A DNA stretch of 64,000 nt from Peronospora farinosa (taxonomy: Eukaryota; Oomycota; Peronosporomycetes; Peronosporales; Peronosporaceae), in contig CANTFK010000208.1 in NCBI GenBank assembly GCA_947646735.1, positions 62,001-126,000 of the forward strand, given 5' to 3'. Every line of letters begins with the position of its first letter. Positions within the stretch are counted from its first letter, which is position 1. Shown piece after piece: positions 1 through 9,183 of this stretch. The notes below the pieces were generated by a model. That model was not told the DNA's origin. It saw only the letters and a list, made by a program, of their open reading frames with translations, and did no database searches. The position numbers and the translations under genes were made by a program.

Positions 1-1711
1 CGCCGTTGTCACAAATTAGCGTCTTGACGCGATTACCAGTTTGAGTCTCGGCAAGAGCAACAAACTCAGCAAACTTGGTGGTCACTTCGGACTTCTTCTT
101 CATAAGGTACACCACGCAGTATCTTGACTTGTCGTCAATGAACGTGACGAAGTATCGTTTACCACTAAAAGTTAATCTTGACATAGGTCCACAGACGTCG
201 CTGTGAATGACATCCAGAATCTTGGTTGAGCGTTTTGGTGCTGTCGATTGAAAACGCACGCGTGTTTGCTTACCAAGCGAACACCCATCACAAACATCCC
301 AGTCTTCGACAGACGTTATGTTGATTCCAACACCAAGTTTCTTCTTCACGATGGTATCAAGTCCATCGTGGCCCAAATGACCAAGTCGAAGGTGCCAGAG
401 GTACGACTTGGTGTCCCCATAACATCCCGACGACTTGGCTGCATTGGCTTCATCTCCCAGAAGTGGCGTCATTTGAAGCTTGAAGAGACCTTTACCCTCA
501 CGAGCTCCGATCTTCCACTTCATGCTATTCGCTTCGGCAAAACAGCCATCCGTGTCGAATGTTACAGGACCGACGTCCTTAGTAAATCGACCGACCGAGA
601 AAAGGTTGCGGGATAGCTTGGGAATGTGCCACACCTTCGTCAGTACACCCTTCTTGATACCCTTCGGGGTCTTCATTGACATCATTATGTCACCACATCC
701 AATTGCTTGCACGACACCATCGTCTGCAAGGTGTACGTCAATTGGAGAGAAGAGCTTGTAGTTTGTCATGAACTTCTTGGAGCACGTCATGTGCTGCGTC
801 GCTCCTGAGTCGACCAGCCACACTTCATCCGCGTTGTCGGTGCTTTTACTCCAGCTAACCGAAAATAGATAGTCGCCGTCATTGTCGTTCTGAGCGACGT
901 TGGCGCGATGCGATCGGTATTGTTCCGTGTTGTCTTGGCCTCGCGAAGGACACTCCGCGATCCAATGACCCATTTTGCCGCAATTATGGCACGCCCCAGT
1001 CTTCTTCACCGGTCGCCCTTTGTTGCGCTTGTTGTCTCTTGTCATAAACGCTTGGCCATGGGTAGCTCCGTCGACGCTACCACTTTGTTCCTTGCGTTTC
1101 ATGTCCTCATGAAGAAGCCTAGACGACACTAGCTCCCACGTCAACGTATCAGCTCTCGATTCCAACGCAGTGATGAGGAACTGGTACGATTCGCTGAGAC
1201 TTCCAAGCAGCGTGATTACCAGGTCGTCAGCACTGACCGGAGCGCCGACTGCTTCGAGCTGCTCTGCCAGAGTCTTTACCTTATTGATGTGTTCCATCAC
1301 ATCGTCCCCTTCTTCCATCGTGACTGTGAAGAGACGACGACGAAGGAAGAGCTTATTCGCCAAGCTCTTCTTCTCGAAGTGGTCTTCAAGTCTTGACCAT
1401 GCATTATGCGCATCACTTGCAGAGCGGACGAGCGGCAGTTGCGAATCTTCCATAGCCAAGCAGATAGCTGCCATGGCCTTGCGAGACTTCCTCTTGAACG
1501 ACGCTTGGTCCATCGTGTTCGCCAAGTCACCAATCTTCACTTCCCCAGAGACGACCTCCCACAGGTCACGCTCCTCGAGCACCATCTGCATCTTGAACTT
1601 CCAGGCGTGGAAGTTGGTTCCATCAAACTTGTTGATGCGATTCAGCGACGAGTGCTCCATAGCGAACGCGTAGTCGGCAGCAGAGGTTGAGGTGGCGGGG
1701 CTTGGGCTCAT
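1..1711 (-). CDS. Ty1/Copia gag-pol polyprotein, 5' half, runs off left edge
   Basis: Minus-strand frame opening at the ATG at 1711 and open to the window edge (about 570 codons, no stop). Visible domains in order: UBN2-type Copia gag (from about residue 15, FDGTNFHAWK), zinc knuckle CHNCGKMGHWIAEC near 1000-950, aspartic protease motif LVDSGATQHM near 810, GAG-pre-integrase, and the start of the integrase core with two acidic catalytic positions (HSDVCGP and CDNGG, near 215 and 5). Protease before integrase with RT still to come is the Copia order. RT and RNase H must lie left of the window. No frameshift is seen, so the element may be recent. All plus-strand frames here are shadows of this one. 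Confidence 0.9.
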   Translation of the reverse strand, partial: MSPSPATSTSAADYAFAMEHSSLNRINKFDGTNFHAWKFKMQMVLEERDLWEVVSGEVKIGDLANTMDQASFKRKSRKAMAAICLAMEDSQLPLVRSASDAHNAWSRLEDHFEKKSLANKLFLRRRLFTVTMEEGDDVMEHINKVKTLAEQLEAVGAPVSADDLVITLLGSLSESYQFLITALESRADTLTWELVSSRLLHEDMKRKEQSGSVDGATHGQAFMTRDNKRNKGRPVKKTGACHNCGKMGHWIAECPSRGQDNTEQYRSHRANVAQNDNDGDYLFSVSWSKSTDNADEVWLVDSGATQHMTCSKKFMTNYKLFSPIDVHLADDGVVQAIGCGDIMMSMKTPKGIKKGVLTKVWHIPKLSRNLFSVGRFTKDVGPVTFDTDGCFAEANSMKWKIGAREGKGLFKLQMTPLLGDEANAAKSSGCYGDTKSYLWHLRLGHLGHDGLDTIVKKKLGVGINITSVEDWDVCDGCSLGKQTRVRFQSTAPKRSTKILDVIHSDVCGPMSRLTFSGKRYFVTFIDDKSRYCVVYLMKKKSEVTTKFAEFVALAETQTGNRVKTLICDNG

Positions 1712-1941
1712 AACCTAAAGATCTTGGATAGGTTGGAAGTGCTTGATTGTTTTAATGCAAAACGCAAAGTGATTCATTTGGTCCTTAGTTCGCTTACGCT
1801 ACTCTAAGCCTAATGTTTACCCTCTGGATACACTCTACTTGATCCAAACTTCAACTGCATCCAATCACCGAACTTCAACTGCATCCAATCACTGGAATGA
1901 CGATAGTATCGCAGCTGGTCGAGGAGTCATATTGACAACAA
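1712..1941 (-). other. Copia leader / LTR-proximal region
   Basis: Non-coding stretch directly upstream of the Copia gag start. It holds a 22-bp direct repeat (1847-1868 and 1871-1892, beginning AACTTCAACTGC). The minus strand at about 1815-1832 loosely resembles the usual Copia primer-binding site, but I cannot define the LTR edge. Similarity to the R1 repeat begins at about 1942. Confidence 0.4.
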
Positions 1942-2107
1942 CCTGCACCTCCTTCGCCTGTGTGCACAGGATCGTGCAGCCTGGATGGCTTTCAGCGCGC
2001 CGCTTACTGGACCCTGGCGAGAGTAGAAAGAATTGTAGAGAATGAGAGATAATCCGACGCATGCGGAAGTTGAGTTGCTTTGGTGGCAAGACGGCTCGCG
2101 TAACGCG

Positions 2108-2139
<32 letters not shown>

Positions 2140-2828
2140 CATACATACATACATACATACATACATACATACATACATACATACATACATACATACATAC
2201 ATACATACATACATACATACATACATACATACATACATACATACATACATTGAGTTCTAATAAGAATATTATTAGAACTAATAACACTCGACAATATTAT
2301 CTTTTCTTGTTAGATTGTCCTTAAAGTTTAAGGTGCCTTCTAATTGGCTGATATAGGCCATTATACCAACCAACGCGCTGACCAATTGACCAGACCACTC
2401 TAATAGTGAATTTCTCCAACTATGAAGCTAGTGGAGACATAGTTTGGGTAAATGATAATTTCAAAGAGTCCGAAACGCACTCTACATAGTGGCGCCATAC
2501 AAAAATTAAATGTGGCTAAAAGGTGGCGTTTGGGGGTCAAACTCCAATATATAAGTGGCCTGCCAATGACCGATGGACGCGCGCAATGAATGGAGGTCAT
2601 AAAGGCAACATACATATTTGTAGTTTAACATGGTTAAAGTAAAGTTATATAAGATCGGTTTTGTAAGATACTTATACTATATTAAAACAGTTCTTATATA
2701 TCGCTACAACTAAGCGTTTGTGTCGTTGTTTAGCTTCTCTGTCTCTTTGTGTAAGAGATATCGAAAAAACTGCTTACACTGTCATCACTGTAGGTAGACT
2801 ATACTGTTCTTAGTATAGTCGGAGATGA
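1942..2828 (+). repeat. R1/LTR C repeat, copy 1
   Basis: This stretch is almost identical to 3841-4447 continued at 12587-12750 and 13344-13420. The first 170 bp (1942-2110) match copy 2 base for base by eye. The second half (about 2250-2828) is a diverged relative of the Gypsy A LTR: it shares the segment around ACCGATGGACGCGCGCAATG and the end near TATAGTCGGAG. A third, older copy lies at 53640-53960. The high identity implies a recent duplication of an LTR together with its flank. Confidence 0.75.
2111..2250. repeat. (ATAC)n microsatellite, about 35 units
   Basis: Uninterrupted tetranucleotide tract inside LTR C near its left end. It generates long artificial frames of Met-Tyr-Val-Cys or Tyr-Ile-His-Thr on both strands; none is a gene. 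The homologous tract is shorter and interrupted in copy 2 and only about two units long in copy 3. Confidence 0.95.
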
Positions 2829-3285
2829 TTATCTTATGCTGGGGCCTAAGAGCATAAAATGATTGAACCCTAACGTCTTTCCGCTCGTACAGAGCAGTGT
2901 TAGAATTCCCGAACGAAGAGAAGAAATCAAATCCCAATTTTTATCTATGCGCATCTTCTGCACTGTAACCTATATATGTACAAAAGAACTTGTCTAACAT
3001 GATACTACCTTACTAAATAACCTGTCTAAGCTGCTAATAAGTTTAGTTTCGAGAGCGTCCATATAGTAAATATAGAGCTCGTTTAGCTGATAGCCTTTGT
3101 TAGCTGATATAACCTTGTAGCTCAGAACGTATCCGTTTGGCCAGGTTCGACTGTATAGAGTACGCCTCAACGTGACACTCTAAAATTTCTTGAATTTTCA
3201 CCCACAGAAAAACTAATCAGCACCATCTTTTTGTGGTTGTGATAAAAAGCATATCTTGGTCAGGTTAGGGTAACGCCCTCCCGAA
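2829..3285. other. Repeat-derived non-coding DNA with a possible pogo-like terminal repeat
   Basis: No coding frame. About 2990-3190 is homologous to about 51950-52130. In both places the minus strand begins TACAGT then GAACCTGG (from about 3154 and 52099), resembling pogo/Fot1-like termini that follow a TA target. I did not find the partner inverted repeat. The part from 2885 to 2975 resembles the 3' end of the Copia G LTR (51500-51580). Confidence 0.4.
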
Positions 3286-3503
3286 AGTCATTATTGTTTA
3301 ATCACTTACAGAGGGGTAACTGTGAACGAGAAAGTCAATGTAAAATATATTAGCTCTTATAGAAAAACCTACAAATATTTCTATCCAAATAATTCATGCT
3401 TGAAAAGAAGCAATCTCGAAAGTTCTTCTGTAGGTTTTTTATTTTTAAGCCCCCCCCCCACATCTGCTAGTGGTGTCGTCCACTCTAAACAGTGTTGGTC
3501 ACA
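3286..3503 (-). repeat. Partial LTR of Copia G family
   Basis: The minus strand starts TGTGACCAACACTG at 3503 and matches the start of the Copia G 3' LTR at 51174, continuing for about 200 bp before similarity ends. The uninterrupted R1 sequence at about 52235 shows that this piece is an insertion. It contains a run of nine C at about 3450-3460. Confidence 0.55.
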
Positions 3504-4006
3504 TCAGCAGGTGAGTTTTCGTCCTAAACAGACATGAGCTAGCATGATGCTTGCTCAGGCCTTTAACGGATGCTTGCGGCATACGTCGGTTTGGACGGGT
3601 CTCCTCTCCCTCTACACACCTCTGACTTGCCGCTCTTACCCCCAGCCCGCCAGCCAAGTCCACAGTTTCAAAGTCCAGGCATCTCCGCTTAGGTATGATC
3701 ACGTAATTCTTTTTTTTTCCTGGTGCAAGCAACAAGAGACCCATTCTGGGGAGGACCTGTTGAATATATCGACATATAAGACATATAAGGAATCCAAGCA
3801 TAAAACCTACCGCTGGACACCGCCGTCGATTGGCCCCAGACCTGCACCTCCTTCGCCTGTGTGCACAGGATCGTGCAGCCTGGATGGCTTTCAGCGCGCC
3901 GCTTACTGGACCCTGGCGAGAGTAGAAAGAATTGTAGAGAATGAGAGATAATCCGACGCATGCGGAAGTTGAGTTGCTTTGGTGGCAAGACGGCTCGCGT
4001 AACGCG
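3504..4006 (+). repeat. R1 repeat, copy 2 (left part)
   Basis: Homologous to 52245-52495 and 53597-53812. The last 170 bp duplicate 1942-2110 exactly. No plausible coding frame; short minus-strand frames are not conserved between copies. It ends at ACGCG (4002-4006), and LTR C follows. Confidence 0.6.
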
Positions 4007-4447
4007 TTTACATACATACATACATACATACATACAACACACACACACACACACCCCCTACATACATACATACATACATACATACATACATACATACATA
4101 CATACATACATTGAGTTCTAATAAGAATATTATTAGAACTAATAACACTCGACAATATTATCTTTTCTTGTTAGATTGTCCTTAAAGTTTAAGGTGCCTT
4201 CTAATTGGCTGATATAGGCCATTATACCAACCAACGCGCTGACCAATTGACCAGACCACTCTAATAGTGAATTTCTCCAACTATGAAGCTAGTGGAGACA
4301 TAGTTTGGGTAAATGATAATTTCAAAGAGTCCGAAACGCACTCTACATAGTGGCGCCATACAAAAACTAAATGTGGCTAAAAGGTGGCGTTTGGGGGTCA
4401 AACTCCAATATATAAGTGGCCTGCCAATGACCGATGGACGCGCGCAA

Positions 4448-4908
4448 TGTAACGGGGTGAGCTCGTTACATAATATTGACACTTATATGAAGTGTCAATA
4501 AAATATTATTATAACTAATAATATTTTGACAATATTACCTTTTCTTATAATATTGTTCCTAGATCTCCTTGAAGTTGGAGATGCCCTCTTATTGGTTGAT
4601 ATGGGCCATCATATCAACCAACGCGCTGACCAATGACCGATGGACGCGCGCAATGAGTGGAGGGCAAGTTGTCGACATACATAGTTGTAGTTTAATATAG
4701 TTAACATAGGTTATAACAGATTAGTTTTATTAAGATAGTTAACTATATTAAATACAGTTTTCTTTTCCTCTACTTCTAAGCGTTTGTTTAGAAGTAAAGC
4801 TTCCTCTGCCTCTTGTGTAAGAGAGGTAATTGAGGCACCTGCTTTCACTGTAATCAGTGAAAGTAGACTATACTGTAATCAGTATAGTCGGAGGGTGCCC
4901 CATTACAC
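4448..4908 (+). repeat. Gypsy A 5' LTR
   Basis: 461 bp, begins TGTAACGGGGTGAGC and ends GGGTGCCCCATTACA (TG...CA). Matches 12123-12581. Related solo or truncated copies lie at 52499-52955 (minus), 21881-21931 (minus, one end only) and 58560-58920 (minus, degraded). Confidence 0.95.
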
Positions 4909-4910
4909 CT

Positions 4911-4928
4911 GGTAGCACTTCGTGGTCC
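4911..4928 (+). promoter_or_regulatory. Gypsy A primer-binding site
   Basis: TGGTAGCACTTCGTGG begins 2 nt after the LTR; TGG complements a tRNA CCA end. The same site follows the 5' LTR of E2 (36382) and of E1 (minus strand, about 34183), so families A and E appear to share the primer. I do not assign the tRNA. Confidence 0.75.
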
Positions 4929-4954
4929 GTTCAGCGACCACCGCACCACCCGCT

Positions 4955-6139
4955 ATGGAATCAGCGGGTGATGAACGTCATCACGCAACGCGTGATGATT
5001 TCCGCCATTTGAGTGACCTCGAATGGAATGCGGTTCAGCGTATGGCTGAAACCATCGGCAACCCTGCCGTTGGTGCCATGTTGCTCTCTCTTAGCGGAGA
5101 CGACCAACATGCAACCATCGCCAAGTTCATACAACATGAACTTGACGAAGTTGTAAAGAAACTCACCTTGCTAGAGGAGCAAGGTTCTCAACAGGTTGAA
5201 CTGTTGAGAGAACAAGGCGCTCAACAAGCTGACTTGTTGATGCAGCAGGGTGCTCAACAGTCTGAACTGTTGAGACAACAGCAGGCTAGTGCTGTTGCTG
5301 CCGGGTCGACGTATACACGTCGACCCGAGTCCTTGAAGATTGATGTCTCCAAGTACAAGGCAGTCGAAAGCGACTCCTTGTTGAGATGGTTCGTCGAGCT
5401 CGACGATGCCATTGAGGCTCGTCGCATCGATGACGATGCGATGAAGGTCAAGTTCGCCATGTCGAACTTGGCAGGACGTGCCAAAGCTTGGGCCTTAGGG
5501 CTCAAACTGCACGACCCATACGTTTTCCCAACGTATGACGTCTTCAAGGCGCGGCTCAAACACACGTTTGAACCGCCTCGCGCCGAATTCAGGGCTCGGG
5601 CTGAGCTCCTGGATTTGAAACAGGGCAAGCGTGATATACACGCTTACGCCCAACACGTACGATACCTCGTTAGCTGTATCGTACTGAACCCAATCGATGA
5701 ACACACGCAGGCTACTGTGTTCATCAAGGGTCTGACAGATGGTCCTGTCAAGACCCACCTGTTCCGCTTGGAACTAGAATCGCTGGATCAAGCGATCTCT
5801 GCAGCGGAACAGGAGGACTTTAGCCTACAACAGGCTCACGTCCACTCGGGGTCCTATCGTCCACCGAGACGACAGGAGGGCGGAGGTCCAGAACCAATGG
5901 ACCTCTCCTATGTAGAGAGCGAGCGACCTCGCTCTCCAGGGTACAAGCGATTGCAAAAGTGCAATCGCTGTCAGAAGTTGGGCCACTACGCTTATGAGTG
6001 TAGTGCCCCACGCCCAGTGTCTCGTAACACTGGGAGTGACGATCGACCGTCTGCCAAGAAGGGCCAGAGACGTGGGTCCCACGTTGCTGCGAAATCGCAA
6101 CAACGTGGTGGACCATCAAAAAACGGTCGGGGTCAGTAG
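4955..6139 (+). CDS. Gypsy A Gag
   Basis: 394 codons from the ATG at 4955, chosen because in-frame codons upstream overlap the primer site and offer only GTG. N-terminal region with Gln-rich repeats (about residues 75-115, variants of LREQGAQQ), a retrotransposon gag/capsid domain (about residues 120-290), and a zinc knuckle CNRCQKLGHYAYEC near residue 330. It packages element RNA. It ends at UAG (6137-6139) inside a conserved hairpin, with a slippery heptamer just upstream; pol lies in the -1 frame. Intact. Confidence 0.9.
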   Translation: MESAGDERHHATRDDFRHLSDLEWNAVQRMAETIGNPAVGAMLLSLSGDDQHATIAKFIQHELDEVVKKLTLLEEQGSQQVELLREQGAQQADLLMQQGAQQSELLRQQQASAVAAGSTYTRRPESLKIDVSKYKAVESDSLLRWFVELDDAIEARRIDDDAMKVKFAMSNLAGRAKAWALGLKLHDPYVFPTYDVFKARLKHTFEPPRAEFRARAELLDLKQGKRDIHAYAQHVRYLVSCIVLNPIDEHTQATVFIKGLTDGPVKTHLFRLELESLDQAISAAEQEDFSLQQAHVHSGSYRPPRRQEGGGPEPMDLSYVESERPRSPGYKRLQKCNRCQKLGHYAYECSAPRPVSRNTGSDDRPSAKKGQRRGSHVAAKSQQRGGPSKNGRGQ

Positions 6140-6157
6140 GGGCGGAGCGCCCTACTG
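6118..6157 (+). promoter_or_regulatory. Putative -1 ribosomal frameshift signal, Gypsy A gag/pol
   Basis: Heptamer A AAA AAC (6118-6124) in the gag zero frame, a 9-nt spacer, then an inverted repeat CAGTAGGG (6134-6141) / CCCTACTG (6150-6157) with an 8-nt loop. The gag stop UAG (6137-6139) is in the 5' arm. Pol continues open in the -1 frame from the heptamer. A AAA AAC is a known frameshift heptamer in retroviruses. Function is inferred; geometry is seen directly and recurs in F and E. Confidence 0.75.
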
Positions 6158-9100
6158 ATCCAGCAACGTCAAGAGAGTTCGCGGGACTCTTGACGAAGGT
6201 TGCTCCCAACACACAGTCACTGTGTGTTGCCGCTCCCAGTGATGAGGTATCCCTCATCACATTGAAGATAGAAGTGACAAAGAACATGTCACTTCGCGCC
6301 CTAGTTGATTGTGGGGCTTCGAACAACTTTGTTCGACGCCAATCGCTAGATGATCGTAGGCTCAAATATGTTGAGCGCGAGACCCCTCCAACGAGGATGA
6401 CGGTGCGCCTTGCAACTGGCGCATCCGTAACAGTAAAGAAACGTGTAGTGGGAATTCACTACACGCTTGAAGGCAAAAAGTACGATGATGATTTCATCGT
6501 ACTTGATCTGGATGACAAATTTGATGTCATCCTAGGATTACCATGGCTCAGAAGGTACGAGCCATGGGTCAGCTGGCAGCATCGAACCGTGAAGATGCCT
6601 GCCGCTTGTTCATCAGATGGCCATCTGATGAATGTCTTGGAGCGTTCACAAGCGTGTGAATGTACTACGAGTGAGTGTGATGGCCTCACTTGTGGTTCGG
6701 TCGTTAGTACGACTGCACAAGAACTCAGCGTGACAGACAGTCACGCTGTGGAGCAAGCTGCCGGCGGCTGTGCACAAGCACAGGCAGCGCCGAAGGTCCA
6801 CCACTCGAACAAGTCGAGTGGACCGGGACATGAATGCTCGCCTAGAGGGCAGCATTCACCGAAGAGTAAACCGGTTGCCCAGAAGCGGCAACACGGTAAT
6901 CCAAGATCAACTGGAGAGTTGATCGTAGAGGATCTCGCTGTGGTTGCGCCACCACAGCTAGAGGAAGTTGATGGAACAGGTTCCATCGAGCCTGCGGGAA
7001 TAAGTCCCCAGGAGGAAACCGAGACGTTGAACGTCTTGGTTAATGACGGATCAAGCGTAGGCGCTTATACGCTTGATCTGATCGCGCCTCCGAAGTTAAC
7101 TTCGGAGATAACTCAGTTGCCTACGCTAGAACCTAAAAGGTTCTTGCGTGATCTGCGTAGTGGCAAAGTCAAGCAGATCTGTGTGCTCGTCGCAGAGGAC
7201 GAGTACATGACTGACATTCGGTCAGCAACAGTTTTTGCCGAGAACGAACGGGTTCTCAGCAGCTCATCAATGGACGAGAGTGTCCTTGATGAGAAGACTC
7301 GGATTGAGCGATATACATCGCAATCCTGGGAGTCGCTGAAGTCAAATCCTTTGTATAAGGATTTGGTCGAATTCAAGGATGTATTCCCTGAATCCGTTCC
7401 GTGCGAGTTACCTAAGGATAAAGGTACTCGACACGAGATCGACCTTGTTCCTGGCACAAAATATTGTGTCATGAAGCAGTGGCCACTGCCTCGGGAACAG
7501 GTCGAGGCGATCGACAAGTTCTTTGCCGATCGCCTAGCAGCGGGCCATGTGAGGGAGTCAACTTCACCTCACAGCTCTCCGACCTTCTGTGTGCGCAAGG
7601 CCACAGGAGGGTGGCGGATAGTGCACGCGTTCAATAAGTTGAACGCTGCAACGATACCAGCGCAAACGCCGATACCGAGAAAGGACGTAATCATAGATGG
7701 TATGTCTAAGAGTACCATCTTTTCGTCCATGGATCTGATGGATGGTTTCTATCATATCCTAATGCGTGAACGGGACATCCCGTACACAGCAGTGAGCACT
7801 ACCAGTGGTATGCTCTGGGAATGGTTGGTGATGCCGCAAGGGCTTAGTAATGCACCAGCCACATTCAATAGATGTGTTTCACATCTATTGAGACCGGTGC
7901 GCGAATTCGCACCGAGTTACTTCGATGATGTGTTCGTCCATAGTCGGGTTATGGACGGGAAAACAGACGTGGAAGTCCATAGACTCCACGTCCGTAAGAT
8001 TCTTACACTTATGCGAGAGCATAAGTTGTGCGCCAACCTCAAGAAGTGTATATTCGCAGCTAGCGAAATACCACTTCTTGGGTGCATCGTCGGAAAGAAC
8101 GGCGTACGCCCTGATCCAAAAAAGATCAAGGCGATCACCGACTGGCCAGTGCCAGTCGATGTCAAGGGACTAAGGAAGTTCCTTGGGCTAGCGGCGTACT
8201 TGCACAAGTACTCGCGCAATTACGCCGAAATGACAGTACATCTTTCTTGTTTACTCAAGAAAAATGTAAAGTGGAACTGGAACGCTCATTGTCAGCGTTC
8301 CTTTGAACGTATCAAGCAAAGCTTGATGCAATCGCCAGTGTTGGCGATTGCCGATCAAGACAGACCATTTCATGTGGTCTGTGACGCCAGTGATTTTGCA
8401 ATCGGCTGCGCACTGATGCAATATGATACAGACGGCGCCGAGCGTGTCGTCTGTTATCAATCGCGTCAGCTGCAACCGGCTGAGCGCAATTACCCGGTGC
8501 ATGACAAGGAACTCCTTGCCATGAAGTATGCACTGGCTAAGTTTCGCGTCTATCTCTTAGGAGATAGACCGTTCATTGTATATACAGACCATGCGTCACT
8601 ACGCACGGCTGTAAATAGTCCACACCTCTCGCAACGAATGGCGAGATGGTTGTCATTCTTCGCGGAGTACAACTTCTCCGTGGAGTATAAGCCGGGACGA
8701 CTTAACGTCGTCGCCGATGCCCTCTCACGTCGGCCTGACCTAGAGCCGACTGTGCAATCCGACAGTGATGTGAACACCACTGTCGCCACGCTGAGTACCA
8801 GCGTCTTGTCGTCGAGTTTACTCGACGACATAAGAAGGGCATGCGCACAAGATAATGATCTTGTACGCCTGATGGAGTACCTCAAGGACCCATCCACGCA
8901 AGCTAAGAAGCGCTTGCCTGCCATGTATCGATCTTCTCTCGATCGATATACCCAGCGGGACGGCTTACTGTACTACACAGCCGTCAACAACGACACGCCT
9001 CGTGTCGTTGTACCGCCACAACATGATCTCAGGTTACGGATCATGTTTGAATGTCACGATGCACCAATAAGTGGGCATCGCGGCCGTGAGAAAACTTACC

Positions 9101-9183
9101 TCACGGTCAGTGCTTTTACTGGCCACGCCAGTATAAGTTTGTGCGCAAGTACGTGCGTGCTTGCGAGGTGTGTCAACAAGTGA
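6139..9183 (+). CDS. Gypsy A Pol, protease-RT-RNase H-integrase N-terminus
   Basis: Open -1 frame relative to gag. Protease active site reads LVDCGASNNFV (about 6307), with Cys where Ser/Thr is usual. A low-complexity linker precedes RT ([16 protein letters not shown] at about 7590; catalytic SYFDDVFVHSR at about 7915). RNase H follows (VVCDASDFAIG about 8380; YTDHASLRT about 8582). The integrase zinc-binding region begins (HDAPISGHRGREK about 9057), then the frame is lost about 9111-9117 and stops at 9183; pol resumes in another frame at about 9120. An apparent 4-nt loss accounts for the break. Confidence 0.9.
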   Translation, partial: GAERPTDPATSREFAGLLTKVAPNTQSLCVAAPSDEVSLITLKIEVTKNMSLRALVDCGASNNFVRRQSLDDRRLKYVERETPPTRMTVRLATGASVTVKKRVVGIHYTLEGKKYDDDFIVLDLDDKFDVILGLPWLRRYEPWVSWQHRTVKMPAACSSDGHLMNVLERSQACECTTSECDGLTCGSVVSTTAQELSVTDSHAVEQAAGGCAQAQAAPKVHHSNKSSGPGHECSPRGQHSPKSKPVAQKRQHGNPRSTGELIVEDLAVVAPPQLEEVDGTGSIEPAGISPQEETETLNVLVNDGSSVGAYTLDLIAPPKLTSEITQLPTLEPKRFLRDLRSGKVKQICVLVAEDEYMTDIRSATVFAENERVLSSSSMDESVLDEKTRIERYTSQSWESLKSNPLYKDLVEFKDVFPESVPCELPKDKGTRHEIDLVPGTKYCVMKQWPLPREQVEAIDKFFADRLAAGHVRESTSPHSSPTFCVRKATGGWRIVHAFNKLNAATIPAQTPIPRKDVIIDGMSKSTIFSSMDLMDGFYHILMRERDIPYTAVSTTSGMLWEWLVMPQGLSNAPATFNRCVSHLLRPVREFAPSYFDDVFVHSRVMDGKTDVEVHRLHVRKILTLMREHKLCANLKKCIFAASEIPLLGCIVGKNGVRPDPKKIKAITDWPVPVDVKGLRKFLGLAAYLHKYSRNYAEMTVHLSCLLKKNVKWNWNAHCQRSFERIKQSLMQSPVLAIADQDRPFHVVCDASDFAIGCALMQYDTDGAERVVCYQSRQLQPAERNYPVHDKELLAMKYALAKFRVYLLGDRPFIVYTDHASLRTAVNSPHLSQRMARWLSFFAEYNFSVEYKPGRLNVVADALSRRPDLEPTVQSDSDVNTTVATLSTSVLSSSLLDDIRRACAQDNDLVRLMEYLKDPSTQAKKRLPAMYRSSLDRYTQRDGLLYYTAVNNDTPRVVVPPQHDLRLRIMFECHDAPISGHRGREKTYLTVSAFTGHASISLCASTCVLARCVNK

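Noticed and set aside
248..1673. Plus-strand frames over the left 1.7 kb
   Set aside because: They lie opposite the intact Copia gag-pol on the minus strand and show no family motif.
1889..2294. Long frames of repeated Met-Tyr-Val-Cys or Tyr-Ile-His-Thr
   Set aside because: They are translations of the (ATAC)n tract and are open in every frame for that reason.
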